A stretch of 64,000 bases of DNA from Lewinella sp039816955 (GCA_039816955.1 JBCBWU010000006.1:7872-71871), one strand, 5' to 3'; numbered from the stretch's first letter, positions 25,281-34,600 are shown. The notes: generated by a model not told the origin, from the letters alone. Made by a program: numbers and translations.

Positions 25281-27809
25281 TTACTTTATTACAATTAACC
25301 GTTGTGGGGCCGTATAGTTGCCCGCTTGGTCTTGCAGGCGCACAAAGTAAGCACCTGCTGGTAAGTTACTGATATTTAGTGTCTCGGCGTAAGCCTGCTG
25401 GAGAATCAGTTGCCCCGTGTTCGCAAACACCTCTACGGTGGCTTTACTAGCCCATTCTGGTCCTTGCAGGTAAACTAAATCACGGCTCGGATTAGGGTAG
25501 ATCAATAACTGTTCCTCCGCCAAAACATCATCAGTGGAAGTAGTACCCACTGGTGGATCACCAGCCATAACTGGGCGTAGCATTAGTGAGCCATTGGTAA
25601 CACCAGAGAGCGGTTCCCATCCGGCACCTGGGTTAACAAAAATATTATTGAGCCCGCGTGGACGATTGCGATCATAGCCTACGGCAATGCAACGCCCAAA
25701 TTGGCAAGTTGTGCGCTGTTCCCAGCCTACGTAAAAGGTACCAGCAGGAATTTCTAGTGGTGCTAGCTCTCCGGCAATATCTAGTAGCTCGTATGAAGTG
25801 AAACCTTGTAAGGAATCGAAAAACGTACTGGCGTAGGCCGGCATATATTCTACACTGTATTCTGGGGTATCGTCCAGTTCACCAATCCAAATGTTGATCA
25901 TCATTTCCTGATCAGTAAAATCTTCTATGGTATGAGGGAAGTGGAAACGTACCCCCTGAATAGTATCGGGAACCGATGCTTCAAAGCGTACCGCAATTTG
26001 TTGGTCTCTACTGGCTTCGATTGCACTCTCGGCGGTACCATCATCGTAAGCAAAATAATTGCTAAAGACGGTGGTGCGGCTCACCTCATCATTGCGCGCT
26101 ACAAAGTCTAGACCATCCTGTGAAGTATTCTCAAGGGTATAAGTGAGCTCAAACTCCAGAAACTCATCTTCGTCTTCAAAGTCGTTGCTGGACATACTAG
26201 CGGTGTATGGGCCCCAAACGTCACTGAACCCGGTGGGGTCGCCCATCAGGCTATAGGCTCGGTTGATGGGTACGCCAGCGTCAATGTTGGCTTCCAGGTT
26301 ATTAAACAGGGTAGGAACGGAGCCAAAGGGAATAATTCCTGTCATCCCCTCTTGCAACAGTACCCCAGAAGGGCTAGCGTTTTGTGCCGTAGAGAATAGG
26401 TTGTAAACCCCAATATCGATACTATCCGATAGCTCTGTATTTAGCTGAGGCTGGAAGTGCCTCCACGGCATACTGCTATAGTTTTCCAGAATAAAGTCCG
26501 GGGGGCGAGTAAAGGCAATATCATTGAAGAAAGCACTTGCTAAAGGGTTGTTGTCCAGACGCAAGTAATCCAGGTGCCAGTTATCGCGGAAGCCAGCACG
26601 GTCACTGTAATTTACAAAACGAAACTGGAAGCGGTCGTGCTGGAAAGGTGGACTGATATTCTCCGAGTAAAAGCGGAAGGTGTCTTGCTCAAAGAAAGGC
26701 TGGTTGGCGGGGATACCTGTAAATTCCCGCACCGATACCCAATCACCGTCCGAATCGCGGAATTGTAGCACCATACTATCCCGTATTTCTGGACGGTCCG
26801 CCAAACCTCCTCGTTGTAGCCAGAAGGAAAGCGTTAGGTTGCCAGTAGAGGTGTTAAGGTAGGTAGAGGTTAGACGATCTGCTGCACCATAGCCGCCGCC
26901 ATAAGGGCGCCCACGATTAGTGACCCCATCAAAAGTAGCCACACCAATGGACCGCGGATTAATAGGCAGTTCCGTATTTATGTATACTTCCTGATCTAGC
27001 CAAATCTCGGTACTGGGTACCGGGCCAGCGTAAGAAAAGTCATCGTAGATAGGGGGGGAGATAGATGGTACATCCAGCCGGAAAGCATAGTGTGTAGTAT
27101 CGCAAATGCCAAACTCATCACAAAGTACCAGACACAATGAATCTAAACCCGCAATCCGGCTGGCACGGTAGATAAACTCATCCGTGGGGCCGCTATAGTC
27201 AGTGAAGTATGCTACCTGATCGCGCCCTTCGTAATTGTCTATGCAATCCACAAAAAAATTGCAACGCAATGCGCCTGGTAGGGCGTTGGGAGCAGTCAGT
27301 TGAACTACCTCGTTTTGTCCTACTGAAATGGCTGGCGGAAAATTATTTAAACCTGCCCGACGAATGAGAAAACTGAAGGTCTGCTGGTCCGAGCATTCTG
27401 TTCCCGAATCATTGCAGTAAGCAATCGTAAAGGTCTCCGTTTCCACCGAGATTCCAGGGAGTGCTTCGTAGGTTAAATTGTTATCACTGAGTGTCAGGTT
27501 ACCAAAGGAGAGCATATCGCAATCCAAACAACCATAAGAGCCATTTTCTCCGAGGCCAGAGGTATCCAAATCCACGGTTGCCATGAAGACGTCACCGGCT
27601 GTTATGGGCATAAAACCCATTTCTTCCGGTAGGGTGCAATCTTCGTTTTTCTCTAGTCCCTTTACCGCAGAGGTACGGGGTAGAAATTGGGCATTTTCTT
27701 GATTGTAATACATCTCCAATTGCGGGTTACCTGAGATCGGTACCTCGCGTTGGGCAAAAAGGGGGAGAACCAGGAGTGCGCACCAAATAGTAGTAGCTAT
27801 TATTCTCAT
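25281..27809 (-). CDS. Secreted protein with T9SS type A sorting domain
   Basis: This is an 842-residue protein with a signal peptide (residues 1-20, ending LFAQRE). The long middle region has beta-rich segments and Cys-containing stretches, no recognisable catalytic motif and repeated DGTAES-like cell-surface segments. The last roughly 80 residues are a type IX secretion C-terminal domain: LLIYPNPSRDLVYLQG, then VEVFANTGQLILQQ, ISNLPAGAYFVRLQD and RLIVIK. It is expected to be exported through T9SS and anchored or released at the surface. Its function is otherwise unknown, with adhesin-like or structural protein most likely. It is separated from the upstream ligase fusion gene by a long hairpin. 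Confidence 0.88.
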   Translation of the reverse strand: MRIIATTIWCALLVLPLFAQREVPISGNPQLEMYYNQENAQFLPRTSAVKGLEKNEDCTLPEEMGFMPITAGDVFMATVDLDTSGLGENGSYGCLDCDMLSFGNLTLSDNNLTYEALPGISVETETFTIAYCNDSGTECSDQQTFSFLIRRAGLNNFPPAISVGQNEVVQLTAPNALPGALRCNFFVDCIDNYEGRDQVAYFTDYSGPTDEFIYRASRIAGLDSLCLVLCDEFGICDTTHYAFRLDVPSISPPIYDDFSYAGPVPSTEIWLDQEVYINTELPINPRSIGVATFDGVTNRGRPYGGGYGAADRLTSTYLNTSTGNLTLSFWLQRGGLADRPEIRDSMVLQFRDSDGDWVSVREFTGIPANQPFFEQDTFRFYSENISPPFQHDRFQFRFVNYSDRAGFRDNWHLDYLRLDNNPLASAFFNDIAFTRPPDFILENYSSMPWRHFQPQLNTELSDSIDIGVYNLFSTAQNASPSGVLLQEGMTGIIPFGSVPTLFNNLEANIDAGVPINRAYSLMGDPTGFSDVWGPYTASMSSNDFEDEDEFLEFELTYTLENTSQDGLDFVARNDEVSRTTVFSNYFAYDDGTAESAIEASRDQQIAVRFEASVPDTIQGVRFHFPHTIEDFTDQEMMINIWIGELDDTPEYSVEYMPAYASTFFDSLQGFTSYELLDIAGELAPLEIPAGTFYVGWEQRTTCQFGRCIAVGYDRNRPRGLNNIFVNPGAGWEPLSGVTNGSLMLRPVMAGDPPVGTTSTDDVLAEEQLLIYPNPSRDLVYLQGPEWASKATVEVFANTGQLILQQAYAETLNISNLPAGAYFVRLQDQAGNYTAPQRLIVIK

Positions 27810-27844
27810 TTCTCGTATTTGTTATCGTCTTTCCTTGTGGGAAC

Positions 27845-27922
27845 GCAAAAGCCAGGGTTTTAGTGTAATCTACCTGGTATCGTAACTCCCCGGTAGATTG
27901 TGTACCAAACCCTGGCCCTTGC
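27845..27922. repeat. Long nested inverted repeat
   Basis: Outer arms GCAAAAGCCAGGGTTT (27845-27860) and AAACCCTGGCCCTTGC (27907-27922) pair with small mismatches. Inside, AATCTACC (27867-27874) pairs perfectly with GGTAGATT (27892-27899). On the plus strand a GGTTTTATATTT tail follows. It fills the gap between two minus-strand genes and may be a mobile-element remnant or a structured RNA. Confidence 0.6.
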
Positions 27923-27956
27923 GGTTTTATATTTAGGTGGCTGATATTACAGGCGC

Positions 27957-30900
27957 TTAAAAGCCACCCGTGGTATCAACCGGTGCAGTCAAATCTTTTT
28001 CTGGTGGTAAGCCACCACTATCGCTAGGCGGCGCATTGATTTCCACCTCTGTGGCACAGCCGCTTGGTACCTCACTTTGTAGGTATACCTTGATTTCCGA
28101 ACCGCGTAGGATTTTCCCCCCAGGCTTGTAAGCAGGTTCCTGGCGGTATACGTAAGCATCCGCAGGGATGGCAACATCACCTATCGTTTCACCTAAGCGC
28201 AAATCTAGCCCTGGTAAGAGGAAGCGTACTTCGCTGAGCTGCTTGCAACGCAAAGCAGGAGTGCGCACGTAATCGTCTTTGGACTTTGAAACGACAAACT
28301 CCAAGGTACTACCCTGTAGCACTTTTACTCCCCGGCGTACATCAGAGGGTAGGTATTTGCGACCCTGATAGAAGAAGTGCAGAATGGTGCTATCCCCCAA
28401 TTTGGCATCAAACACGGTCTCGCGTACACTTGCTTTCACCTGCAGGTTATTAAGCAAACGCCGGTAGCGACTCAATTCATCATTGGCATCCTCGAAAGAA
28501 GAAATTGGTACCTCGCGAGGTTGGCCAATAGTGGTGAGGTAAATCGTGCGGTTTTTCTTGATTCGTTCTAGTGCCTCAGGCTCTTGATCAATCACCAAGC
28601 CAATGGTACTACTCATATCGTAGGGAGCCTCTGACATGCTTACGCTAAAGCCACGATTACGAGCTTTTTGGGTTGCATTTTCAATGCTCATTCCCTCGTA
28701 GTTCTCTACTTGAACAGAACTGCCGTGACTGGTATATAAGCTGAGAAAAACATTTAGCAGCAAAAAGCAAATCACCAATAAGCCCAACATGGCTGCTAGG
28801 TTGCGCAAGAAGAATCCGGTCTGTAAGAAGTCCAACGCTCTACGCCACCACTGTGGCTTTTGCGTTGTTTCAGAAGGTTGTTCGGTCATAGTTTTTTTCG
28901 GTGTCTCTTTAGCAAATTGCAGAGGTGCAGGTGGGGGCGGACTAGGAGCTAATGGTTCTGGTTGCACTTCCACTGGCGGAGGTGGGGCTTGTGCTACGAC
29001 CAAGGGCTCTGTCTCTGTTTCATACTTCCCAAAACCGTATTCCAGAATTTTTTTGATAAAAGCAGCGGGCTTATAGCCGGCCAATGCTGCCTGGTGGAAA
29101 ATCGCGGTAGCGGGGGTCATGCCGGGCAGTGAATTTACTTCAATGACCTGCGTTTCTACCTTGCCATCTTCCAGTATACGTACAAAGGCATCAATGCGGC
29201 AATACCCTTCCACATCCAAGAGCCGTGCAACGCGTTCCAGGGTCCGTTGCACTTGCTCTAGTACCTGTTGGTAAGAAAAATTAGCTACCGCTAAACGAGC
29301 TGGTGTAAGGTTTTGGCCTTCACCCGCCAGGAATTTTTCTTCTAGTGAGAGTACTTCCCCACTGGCCAGTGTTTCACTGGGTTCAAAGATTTCGTAGCGA
29401 ATCTTTCCATTGTCTTCCCGGTGGGTAAGCATACCTCCGGTGATTTCTAGGAAGTGGATGCCCGCATCTTTTTCGACTAGTTGCTCAAAAAGAATCTCTG
29501 TTTTATGGGAGAATTCCTCCTTGGCCTTCAGTTTCAGTTGGCGGCGTTGTTCATTTTCCTGTTCCGGATTAAGTTGGAAAATGAGTTGGGTGTAAGCCTC
29601 TAGCTGCTGTCGATCTCGGATCACCTTTACGGCCGAGCTGCAGCCGTCGTCCACGGGCTTGGCTACTAGTGGGTAGCCGAAGGTTTTCTCCACACGCTCA
29701 CAAAAACGAGTACTGTTAACTTCGTAATCTTCCTTGGGGAGTAGGAGTTGATTGGCTACCGGAAGATTATGTTTGCTCAGCAGACGCAGGGTCCGGTATT
29801 TATCAATAGTAATACTGGATGACTTGATGCCAGAGCCATTGTAGGGTAGTTGACGGGCCTCTAGCTCCATTTGAATCTGGCCGTCCTCGCCCGGTCTACC
29901 GTGTAAAGCAATGAATACACCGTCCACTTTTTGTGCCAGGCTATCGTAGGTCAGTTGCTCTGGGGCAAATACTACATTGGCGGAAGCATACTTATTGGTT
30001 AGGGCAGAAAACTCTTTGCGAATCTGCTCTAGGAGGGGGTGCTTTTTCCAAGAAAGGATCTTATCCTTGATATCATCTGCATTGTCCTTCAGTAGCAGGT
30101 TGATCGGCAGCTGATAAAGCTGGTGCTTACGGTCCGAGCCGGTTAAGAAAACAGGTACTGGTTCGAATTCAATGGAGCTGGCCAGTTTTTCAAAAATATT
30201 CCGACCACTTTCCACAGAAATATGGCGTTCGAAGGAATAGCCCCCCAGTATTACCGCAATGCGTTTCTTTTGATTTTCGCTGGCTTGTAAAGCACTGATG
30301 TTTTGGTCCAGTTGCTGTAGCAGTTGTCGCCATTGTTCTTGCTCAGGCTGGTCCGCCAAGCGTTCTTGCAAAGAGATCCGAATGATCAGACTCAAGAACT
30401 GGCTTGGGTTTAAACCAATTTCTGCTGCCTGGTGGAAGAAGAACGAACTGGGTAACATCCCCGATGTGGTATTCGGGTCGTTGAGGTAGATGGTGCTTTC
30501 TGGTGTGTAGAAACCATCGATCCGTGCGTAGACTTGAAAGCCTAGTTTATTGAAAAGGTGCTCGCATTCGCGCCGAATAGCTTCAACGGCTTCCGTCGGC
30601 AGGTCGATGGGCGTTTCCTTACGGGAAAGCCCCGGCATATATTTTGAGCGGTAGTCGAAAACCTCGCCGCCTTTGATGATTTCGGTAGGGGGTAAGGCCG
30701 TAACCGAACCATCTTCCGTGCGGAGTACAATGCAAGAAAACTCTTTACCGGAAATGAAGGATTCCAGTATGACAGTGGCCTCAGTTTGTTCAGCTTCTAA
30801 TACGAATAGCTGGCTCAGGTGCTCTGCTTCTGCAGTTTGCGTGTTCAGGAAGTGGAGCAAGTCTTCCGGATGATAGATCGTTTGGGTTGTACTACCCAAT

Positions 30901-31715
30901 TTGGCCTCTAGCGGAAAGCCCAAGCCATCGCGTATATCTGCTAGGACTTTGACGTACTCTACACGATCGTAATCAGAGCGATCATGCCATTCTTCCAGTG
31001 GGATTAATTCGCGAAAAAAGGCACGATTGACGGCCATTTCAAACCCTTCCAGGCCTGCCTTTTCTTCAATTATACTGACACCAATGGAAGACCCCTGATT
31101 GGCGGGGCGGATAACCAGCGGGAAACCAATGGTCTGGCTGGCTTGGGCGTATAGTTGGTATACATCGGCAGTTAGCCATTCGCTACGCGTGAGCTTTTGT
31201 ACCTCCGGGCAAGCAAAGCCCTTTTGCTGCATGAGCTCTTTCTGCAGTGCCTTGTCCATGCCAATTTCACTGGCTTGAACGCCACTTCCTGTGTAGGGGA
31301 TCTGGAGCTCTTCTAGCTGGCGCTGTAATTCACCATCCTCGCCGTATATGCCATGTAGCGCCAAGAAAGCTACGTCAATATGCTCGCTTATGGCTTCGGG
31401 GGCAATGGGTTGGCCAATTGCTTCCAACATCTTCACTTGATCATCCTGAGACGATGTGCCCAGGCTTTCGCCGTAGATTTGAAAATTATTGACAGAGTCC
31501 GGCAAGGCAGCTACCGGAGGATAGAAATCACGAATGCTACCTTTATATACGTATTCCCAATCGAGCAAAACCCAATTGCGATGGCTATCCACAAAAATTG
31601 GAACCGGAGTAAACAGGCTTTGATTCAGATTGTCGTACACTGTACGACCACCGGCGAAGGAAATCTCTCGTTCCCGTGAAGGGCCTCCGAAAAAGATACC
31701 AACTCTAATTTTCAT
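27957..31715 (-). CDS. Tandem D-Ala-D-Ala ligase / transmembrane / PASTA fusion protein
   Basis: This is a 1252-residue protein. Residues 1-455 and 483-896 are two complete ATP-grasp Ddl-type domains. A Pro-rich linker (908-935), one transmembrane helix (about 970-993) and about three PASTA-like domains (about 999-1066, 1070-1145, 1150-1215) follow. Topology should be cytosolic ligases with periplasmic PASTA. Domain 1 has GGPSREREIS, GEDGELQ, GSGVQAS, the omega-loop FDYRSKY and metal site NDPN (Asp413, Asn415, where Glu-x-Asn is usual). Domain 2 has GGYSFERHIS, GEDGQIQ, GSGIKSS and a canonical EVN (Glu859, Asn861), but its omega-loop (SLEEKF) is degenerate. Ddl normally has 300-370 residues and one domain. 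In other Bacteroidota a separate PASTA gene sits next to ddl, which supports the fusion being functional. It may be the cell's only Ddl. Confidence 0.9.
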   Translation of the reverse strand: MKIRVGIFFGGPSREREISFAGGRTVYDNLNQSLFTPVPIFVDSHRNWVLLDWEYVYKGSIRDFYPPVAALPDSVNNFQIYGESLGTSSQDDQVKMLEAIGQPIAPEAISEHIDVAFLALHGIYGEDGELQRQLEELQIPYTGSGVQASEIGMDKALQKELMQQKGFACPEVQKLTRSEWLTADVYQLYAQASQTIGFPLVIRPANQGSSIGVSIIEEKAGLEGFEMAVNRAFFRELIPLEEWHDRSDYDRVEYVKVLADIRDGLGFPLEAKLGSTTQTIYHPEDLLHFLNTQTAEAEHLSQLFVLEAEQTEATVILESFISGKEFSCIVLRTEDGSVTALPPTEIIKGGEVFDYRSKYMPGLSRKETPIDLPTEAVEAIRRECEHLFNKLGFQVYARIDGFYTPESTIYLNDPNTTSGMLPSSFFFHQAAEIGLNPSQFLSLIIRISLQERLADQPEQEQWRQLLQQLDQNISALQASENQKKRIAVILGGYSFERHISVESGRNIFEKLASSIEFEPVPVFLTGSDRKHQLYQLPINLLLKDNADDIKDKILSWKKHPLLEQIRKEFSALTNKYASANVVFAPEQLTYDSLAQKVDGVFIALHGRPGEDGQIQMELEARQLPYNGSGIKSSSITIDKYRTLRLLSKHNLPVANQLLLPKEDYEVNSTRFCERVEKTFGYPLVAKPVDDGCSSAVKVIRDRQQLEAYTQLIFQLNPEQENEQRRQLKLKAKEEFSHKTEILFEQLVEKDAGIHFLEITGGMLTHREDNGKIRYEIFEPSETLASGEVLSLEEKFLAGEGQNLTPARLAVANFSYQQVLEQVQRTLERVARLLDVEGYCRIDAFVRILEDGKVETQVIEVNSLPGMTPATAIFHQAALAGYKPAAFIKKILEYGFGKYETETEPLVVAQAPPPPVEVQPEPLAPSPPPPAPLQFAKETPKKTMTEQPSETTQKPQWWRRALDFLQTGFFLRNLAAMLGLLVICFLLLNVFLSLYTSHGSSVQVENYEGMSIENATQKARNRGFSVSMSEAPYDMSSTIGLVIDQEPEALERIKKNRTIYLTTIGQPREVPISSFEDANDELSRYRRLLNNLQVKASVRETVFDAKLGDSTILHFFYQGRKYLPSDVRRGVKVLQGSTLEFVVSKSKDDYVRTPALRCKQLSEVRFLLPGLDLRLGETIGDVAIPADAYVYRQEPAYKPGGKILRGSEIKVYLQSEVPSGCATEVEINAPPSDSGGLPPEKDLTAPVDTTGGF

Positions 31716-32117
31716 ATACAGTTATCGCTTGATGGCTTGTTGAAAACCCATTTACAGTCAATTACGGGCATTTTAACAAGCTCTAACTCACAACTAATTG
31801 CAGCAGGGCAGCGTTTGTAGTGATTGGGCAGCATGCACCCAATTAGCTAAGTTGTAGTTGCTTTGGTTTGACCAGGGGCAAAGTTAGCTAAATTATGTTT
31901 TCAGCATGAGCACATGATTATACGTTAGTGTTACTTGTTTAATTGTTCGAGGGTGAGGATAATTTGCATGCTGAATTTTGTTACATTCACCCAATATTTT
32001 TTGATTTTAAACCCTATTGGCGATTATTAAATAGGTGCTAAGGTGATTTTAGCAGAATTTAATTTTTTAATTCTCGCTTTTTTTAACACTTTTGCGCCGA
32101 TTAACCTAAAATGTGTG
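31716..32117. other. Intergenic region between the ligase fusion and the DksA-like gene
   Basis: A gap of about 400 bp between divergent genes, AT-rich near the right end. A run ending CACTTTTG at about 32088 resembles a degenerate -7 element for the downstream gene. No RNA gene or reading frame is evident. Confidence 0.5.
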
Positions 32118-32585
32118 ATGACTATGGCAGAAAAAGAACAAATAACACGTTATTCCGACGAAGATTTGGCGGAATTTCAGGCCATCATCGAAAAGAAAAT
32201 TGAGCAGACAGAGCAACAGCTAGAAAGCTTGAAAGATCAGATTCGAGAAATTTCGGAAAATACGAGCGACGAACACGGTGGTGATTGGGTAGATGATAGC
32301 TCGATTAGCTCGGATATTGAAATGCTGAATAATATGGCCCTGCGTCAGCAGAAATATTTACGGGACCTGAATAACGCGATGCTGCGCATCAGAAATAAAG
32401 TGTACGGTGTCTGCGTGGTGACTCGCGAGCTGATTGATAAGCGCCGCTTGTTGGCAGTACCTACGACTACCAAGAGCTTAACGGCAAAGACCGACCTGCG
32501 CAGAAAAGAGGAAGAGCGGATGACCCACCGTATTACAGATAACCCTTATGTGAAGCAAGCAAAAGGGCGGCCTAAGAAAAAGTAA
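32118..32585 (+). CDS. TraR/DksA-like protein with degenerate zinc finger
   Basis: The protein has 155 residues from the ATG at 32118 (another ATG at 32124); longer upstream frames have a hydrophobic, non-family N-terminus. An N-terminal coiled coil (about residues 15-100, DEDLAEFQAIIEKKIEQTE) leads into a DksA-like knob, RIRNKVYGVCVVTRELIDKR. The canonical CxxC(G)...CxxC zinc finger is reduced to one Cys (VCVVT), with Thr and Ser at the other positions. The C-terminus is basic (AKGRPKKK). DksA-family proteins bind RNA polymerase through the secondary channel. Loss of zinc ligands is seen in some Bacteroidota homologues, so this may be a zinc-independent type. Confidence 0.8.
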   Translation: MTMAEKEQITRYSDEDLAEFQAIIEKKIEQTEQQLESLKDQIREISENTSDEHGGDWVDDSSISSDIEMLNNMALRQQKYLRDLNNAMLRIRNKVYGVCVVTRELIDKRRLLAVPTTTKSLTAKTDLRRKEEERMTHRITDNPYVKQAKGRPKKK

Positions 32586-32628
32586 TCTCGTAAGAGAAGT
32601 AAACGGTTTTTACTTCCTTTCAACAACA

Positions 32629-32675
32629 AATCCCTTATCAGAAGTACGCACCTCTGGTAAGGGATTTTATATTTT
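32629..32675 (+). terminator. Terminator after the DksA-like gene
   Basis: AATCCCTTATCAGA (32629-32642) pairs with TCTGGTAAGGGATT (32653-32666) with one mismatch, followed by TTATATTTT. Confidence 0.85.
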
Positions 32676-32780
32676 GTAGGTCTGTTAATCAACACTTCAA
32701 CCTGTGCTAAGTCCCACCATCATATTTATTCCTGACACGATATTTGGGTTTGAAATTTAACTCGTCCCATTTATGGTTTC

Positions 32781-32796
32781 GCGGAATTCATTCCGC
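32781..32796. repeat. GCGGAAT palindrome
   Basis: GCGGAATTCATTCCGC is 7+2+7 symmetrical. Another GCGGAAT occurs 16 nt downstream at about 32812. Its function is unknown. Confidence 0.35.
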
Positions 32797-32892
32797 AGTG
32801 GGAATTGCAAGCGGAATAGTTATAAGTGTGACAGGTAATAAATCAAAGTCAAAAATCGCGCCACTACAGCTCCATTGAATAAACAAAATTCA

Positions 32893-33480
32893 CTATCCTA
32901 ATTGAATTCCGGCCAACGGCCGTGTACCGTACTGTTTAGCCTGAGCCGTCATTTTGATGAGGTAAGCTAAGCGTTGTTCAGCCACTTCGCGGCGCGTGCC
33001 CGCCTCGGCGATCCAGCCAACTTTAAGGCGTTGGTAGAAATGAGAGAAGGACTGAAATGTTTCCCAAACGGTAGGATCTGCCTGTAATTGCTCACTAATC
33101 CATGCTGGAATTTCAAAAGGATCGGTCGGTTTACCGATTTGGTCTACAATGGCGGGCGCGTAGCCAGCGGGTGTCATTAAACCCAGGTGTTCTAGTTTCC
33201 AGAAGCGTTGACGATTCAGTTCCGAGAGGTAACTCTTTTTGGGGCGACGGGGCGTAATGCGCTGCACGCGACCGCCCTCACCGTGTTTTTTTACCACCCC
33301 GTCAATCCAACCAAAGCAGAGGCACTCTTCCACCAGATCATCATAAGGTAGGGTGGGTTTGCCTGTATCCTTGCGCCACATTTGCAGCCACACTTCGGTC
33401 TTATTTTGATGGTATTCCTCAAGCCAAGCACGCCATTCAGAACGTTCGCGCGGATAGAATACTTCGGTGATTTCGGGCAT
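32893..33480 (-). CDS. YdeI/OmpD-associated family protein
   Basis: This is a 195-residue cytosolic protein. The N-terminal half (EWRAWLEEYHQNKTEVWLQM, DLVEECLCFGWIDGVVKK, RITPRRPKKSYLSELN) matches the YdeI/OmpD-associated family, also called bacteriocin-protection-like proteins. The C-terminal helical region is typical for the family. Its biochemical role is unknown. Its promoter must lie within the 134-bp gap to its right, which also holds the terminator of the lipoprotein gene. Confidence 0.85.
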   Translation of the reverse strand: MPEITEVFYPRERSEWRAWLEEYHQNKTEVWLQMWRKDTGKPTLPYDDLVEECLCFGWIDGVVKKHGEGGRVQRITPRRPKKSYLSELNRQRFWKLEHLGLMTPAGYAPAIVDQIGKPTDPFEIPAWISEQLQADPTVWETFQSFSHFYQRLKVGWIAEAGTRREVAEQRLAYLIKMTAQAKQYGTRPLAGIQLG

Positions 33481-33514
33481 GTGAGCTTACTTTTCTACTA
33501 AACTAAGAAATCTA

Positions 33515-33563
33515 CCAAAAATACGAAGGCCGAAACCTGCCTGTAATAAAGCTGGTTTCGGCC
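33515..33563 (-). terminator. Terminator of the lipoprotein gene (minus strand)
   Basis: GGCCGAAACC (33528-33537) and GGTTTCGGCC (33554-33563) are a perfect 10-bp stem. Read on the minus strand, the hairpin is followed by TTCGTATTTTT. Confidence 0.85.
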
Positions 33564-33614
33564 CCGCAATTGTTTAGAATGCCTAAGCCTCTAAACTATG
33601 CAATCAAGCGATAA

Positions 33615-34571
33615 TTAGAACTTGATAGAGAACTCGTAGCTATCGTCATTGCCAGTATTATTCTCGTTTACAGCATCTACACGAAGCATGTAGTAAGTGT
33701 TATTGGCAAATACTACAAATACGTCACCTTCTGCTACTTGAGAAGAGTTAGGTACAGTCGTTTCGTTACCGTTAGCACAGTTAGTAGAAGTACCGTCAGA
33801 TAAAGTGATACCTGCAGTTGAGAAGGCATCAGCAATAGGCTCTTTCTTATCGATCGCAGCGAAGTCAAAACCTTCAATTGCAGTTTGATCAATACGTACC
33901 ATATCAGCACCGTTTACTGTACCAATCTGGCGCAACCAGTTGAGAGTACCTGGGTTCATCGTACAATCCAGACCAAGGTCGCGGATCTCTGCATCAGCAT
34001 CAGCTGAACCAGTACCATCGCCAGTATCCAAGTCCAAACCACCTGTTCCAGTAGGGCCTGCTTGGTTCAATAGTACACCAGTGATAGTAGAAGTCAATGG
34101 CGTTCCAGGAAGATCAACAGTAGCGATAGTAAGGTTTGTAGAAGCTACTTCACCATCATCAGCAGTAACTGTGAAAGTATAAGTAGTAAAATCGCCAACC
34201 TGCTCCGATCCACTTGGCGTAATGTCAATTTCGTAAGTGACACCGTCCTTATCAGCACCAACAATCAATAGTGGGTTATTGGAAGTTAATGCGCCACCAT
34301 TAATGGTAAAGCGTGAAGCAGCAAGCTTATCAGCACCTTCCGTAATTTCCAAGGTGTTTAGTTGAGCATCACCAGTAGTTAGACGAACCTTAACAGCAAA
34401 GCCATCGTTGATGATCACTTCACTGTCCCCGGAGAAGAAACCTGGGTCCGGTACAAGTGTAATATCAGGACCAAGTGGGTTAACAACCACTGGATCATCG
34501 CCACAAGAAGTAAAGAATAGGGCGGTCAATACAAGACCCAAACCAGCTAGCTTAAGCACAAATTTTTGCAT
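33615..34571 (-). CDS. Lipoprotein of unknown function
   Basis: This is a 318-residue protein with a lipoprotein signal (lipobox FFTSC, Cys at about residue 23). It is followed by GDDPVVV, an acidic stretch that could serve as a Bacteroidota lipoprotein surface-export signal. The mature part is beta-rich and Thr/Asp/Gly-rich, with Ig-like stretches (for example YTFTVTADDGEVASTNLTIA). No enzyme motif is present. It is probably surface exposed and monocistronic: it has its own terminator, and a perfect palindrome lies 30 bp upstream of its start. Confidence 0.75.
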   Translation of the reverse strand: MQKFVLKLAGLGLVLTALFFTSCGDDPVVVNPLGPDITLVPDPGFFSGDSEVIINDGFAVKVRLTTGDAQLNTLEITEGADKLAASRFTINGGALTSNNPLLIVGADKDGVTYEIDITPSGSEQVGDFTTYTFTVTADDGEVASTNLTIATVDLPGTPLTSTITGVLLNQAGPTGTGGLDLDTGDGTGSADADAEIRDLGLDCTMNPGTLNWLRQIGTVNGADMVRIDQTAIEGFDFAAIDKKEPIADAFSTAGITLSDGTSTNCANGNETTVPNSSQVAEGDVFVVFANNTYYMLRVDAVNENNTGNDDSYEFSIKF

Positions 34572-34600
34572 CGTGTTAATTGGTTTTATGAGAAAAAGTT

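Larger units (their letters stand above)
32586..32892. other. Intergenic region with terminator and palindromes
   Basis: A 307-bp gap between convergent genes. It holds an 8-bp hairpin (GAAGTAAA/TTTACTTC, 32596-32616), a strong terminator (32629-32675) and a palindrome at 32781-32796. No gene is visible. Confidence 0.6.

Noticed and set aside
27989..31679. Multiple frames antisense to the ligase fusion gene
   Set aside because: All are inside the ligase coding region with no family resemblance; they are shadows of its codon use.
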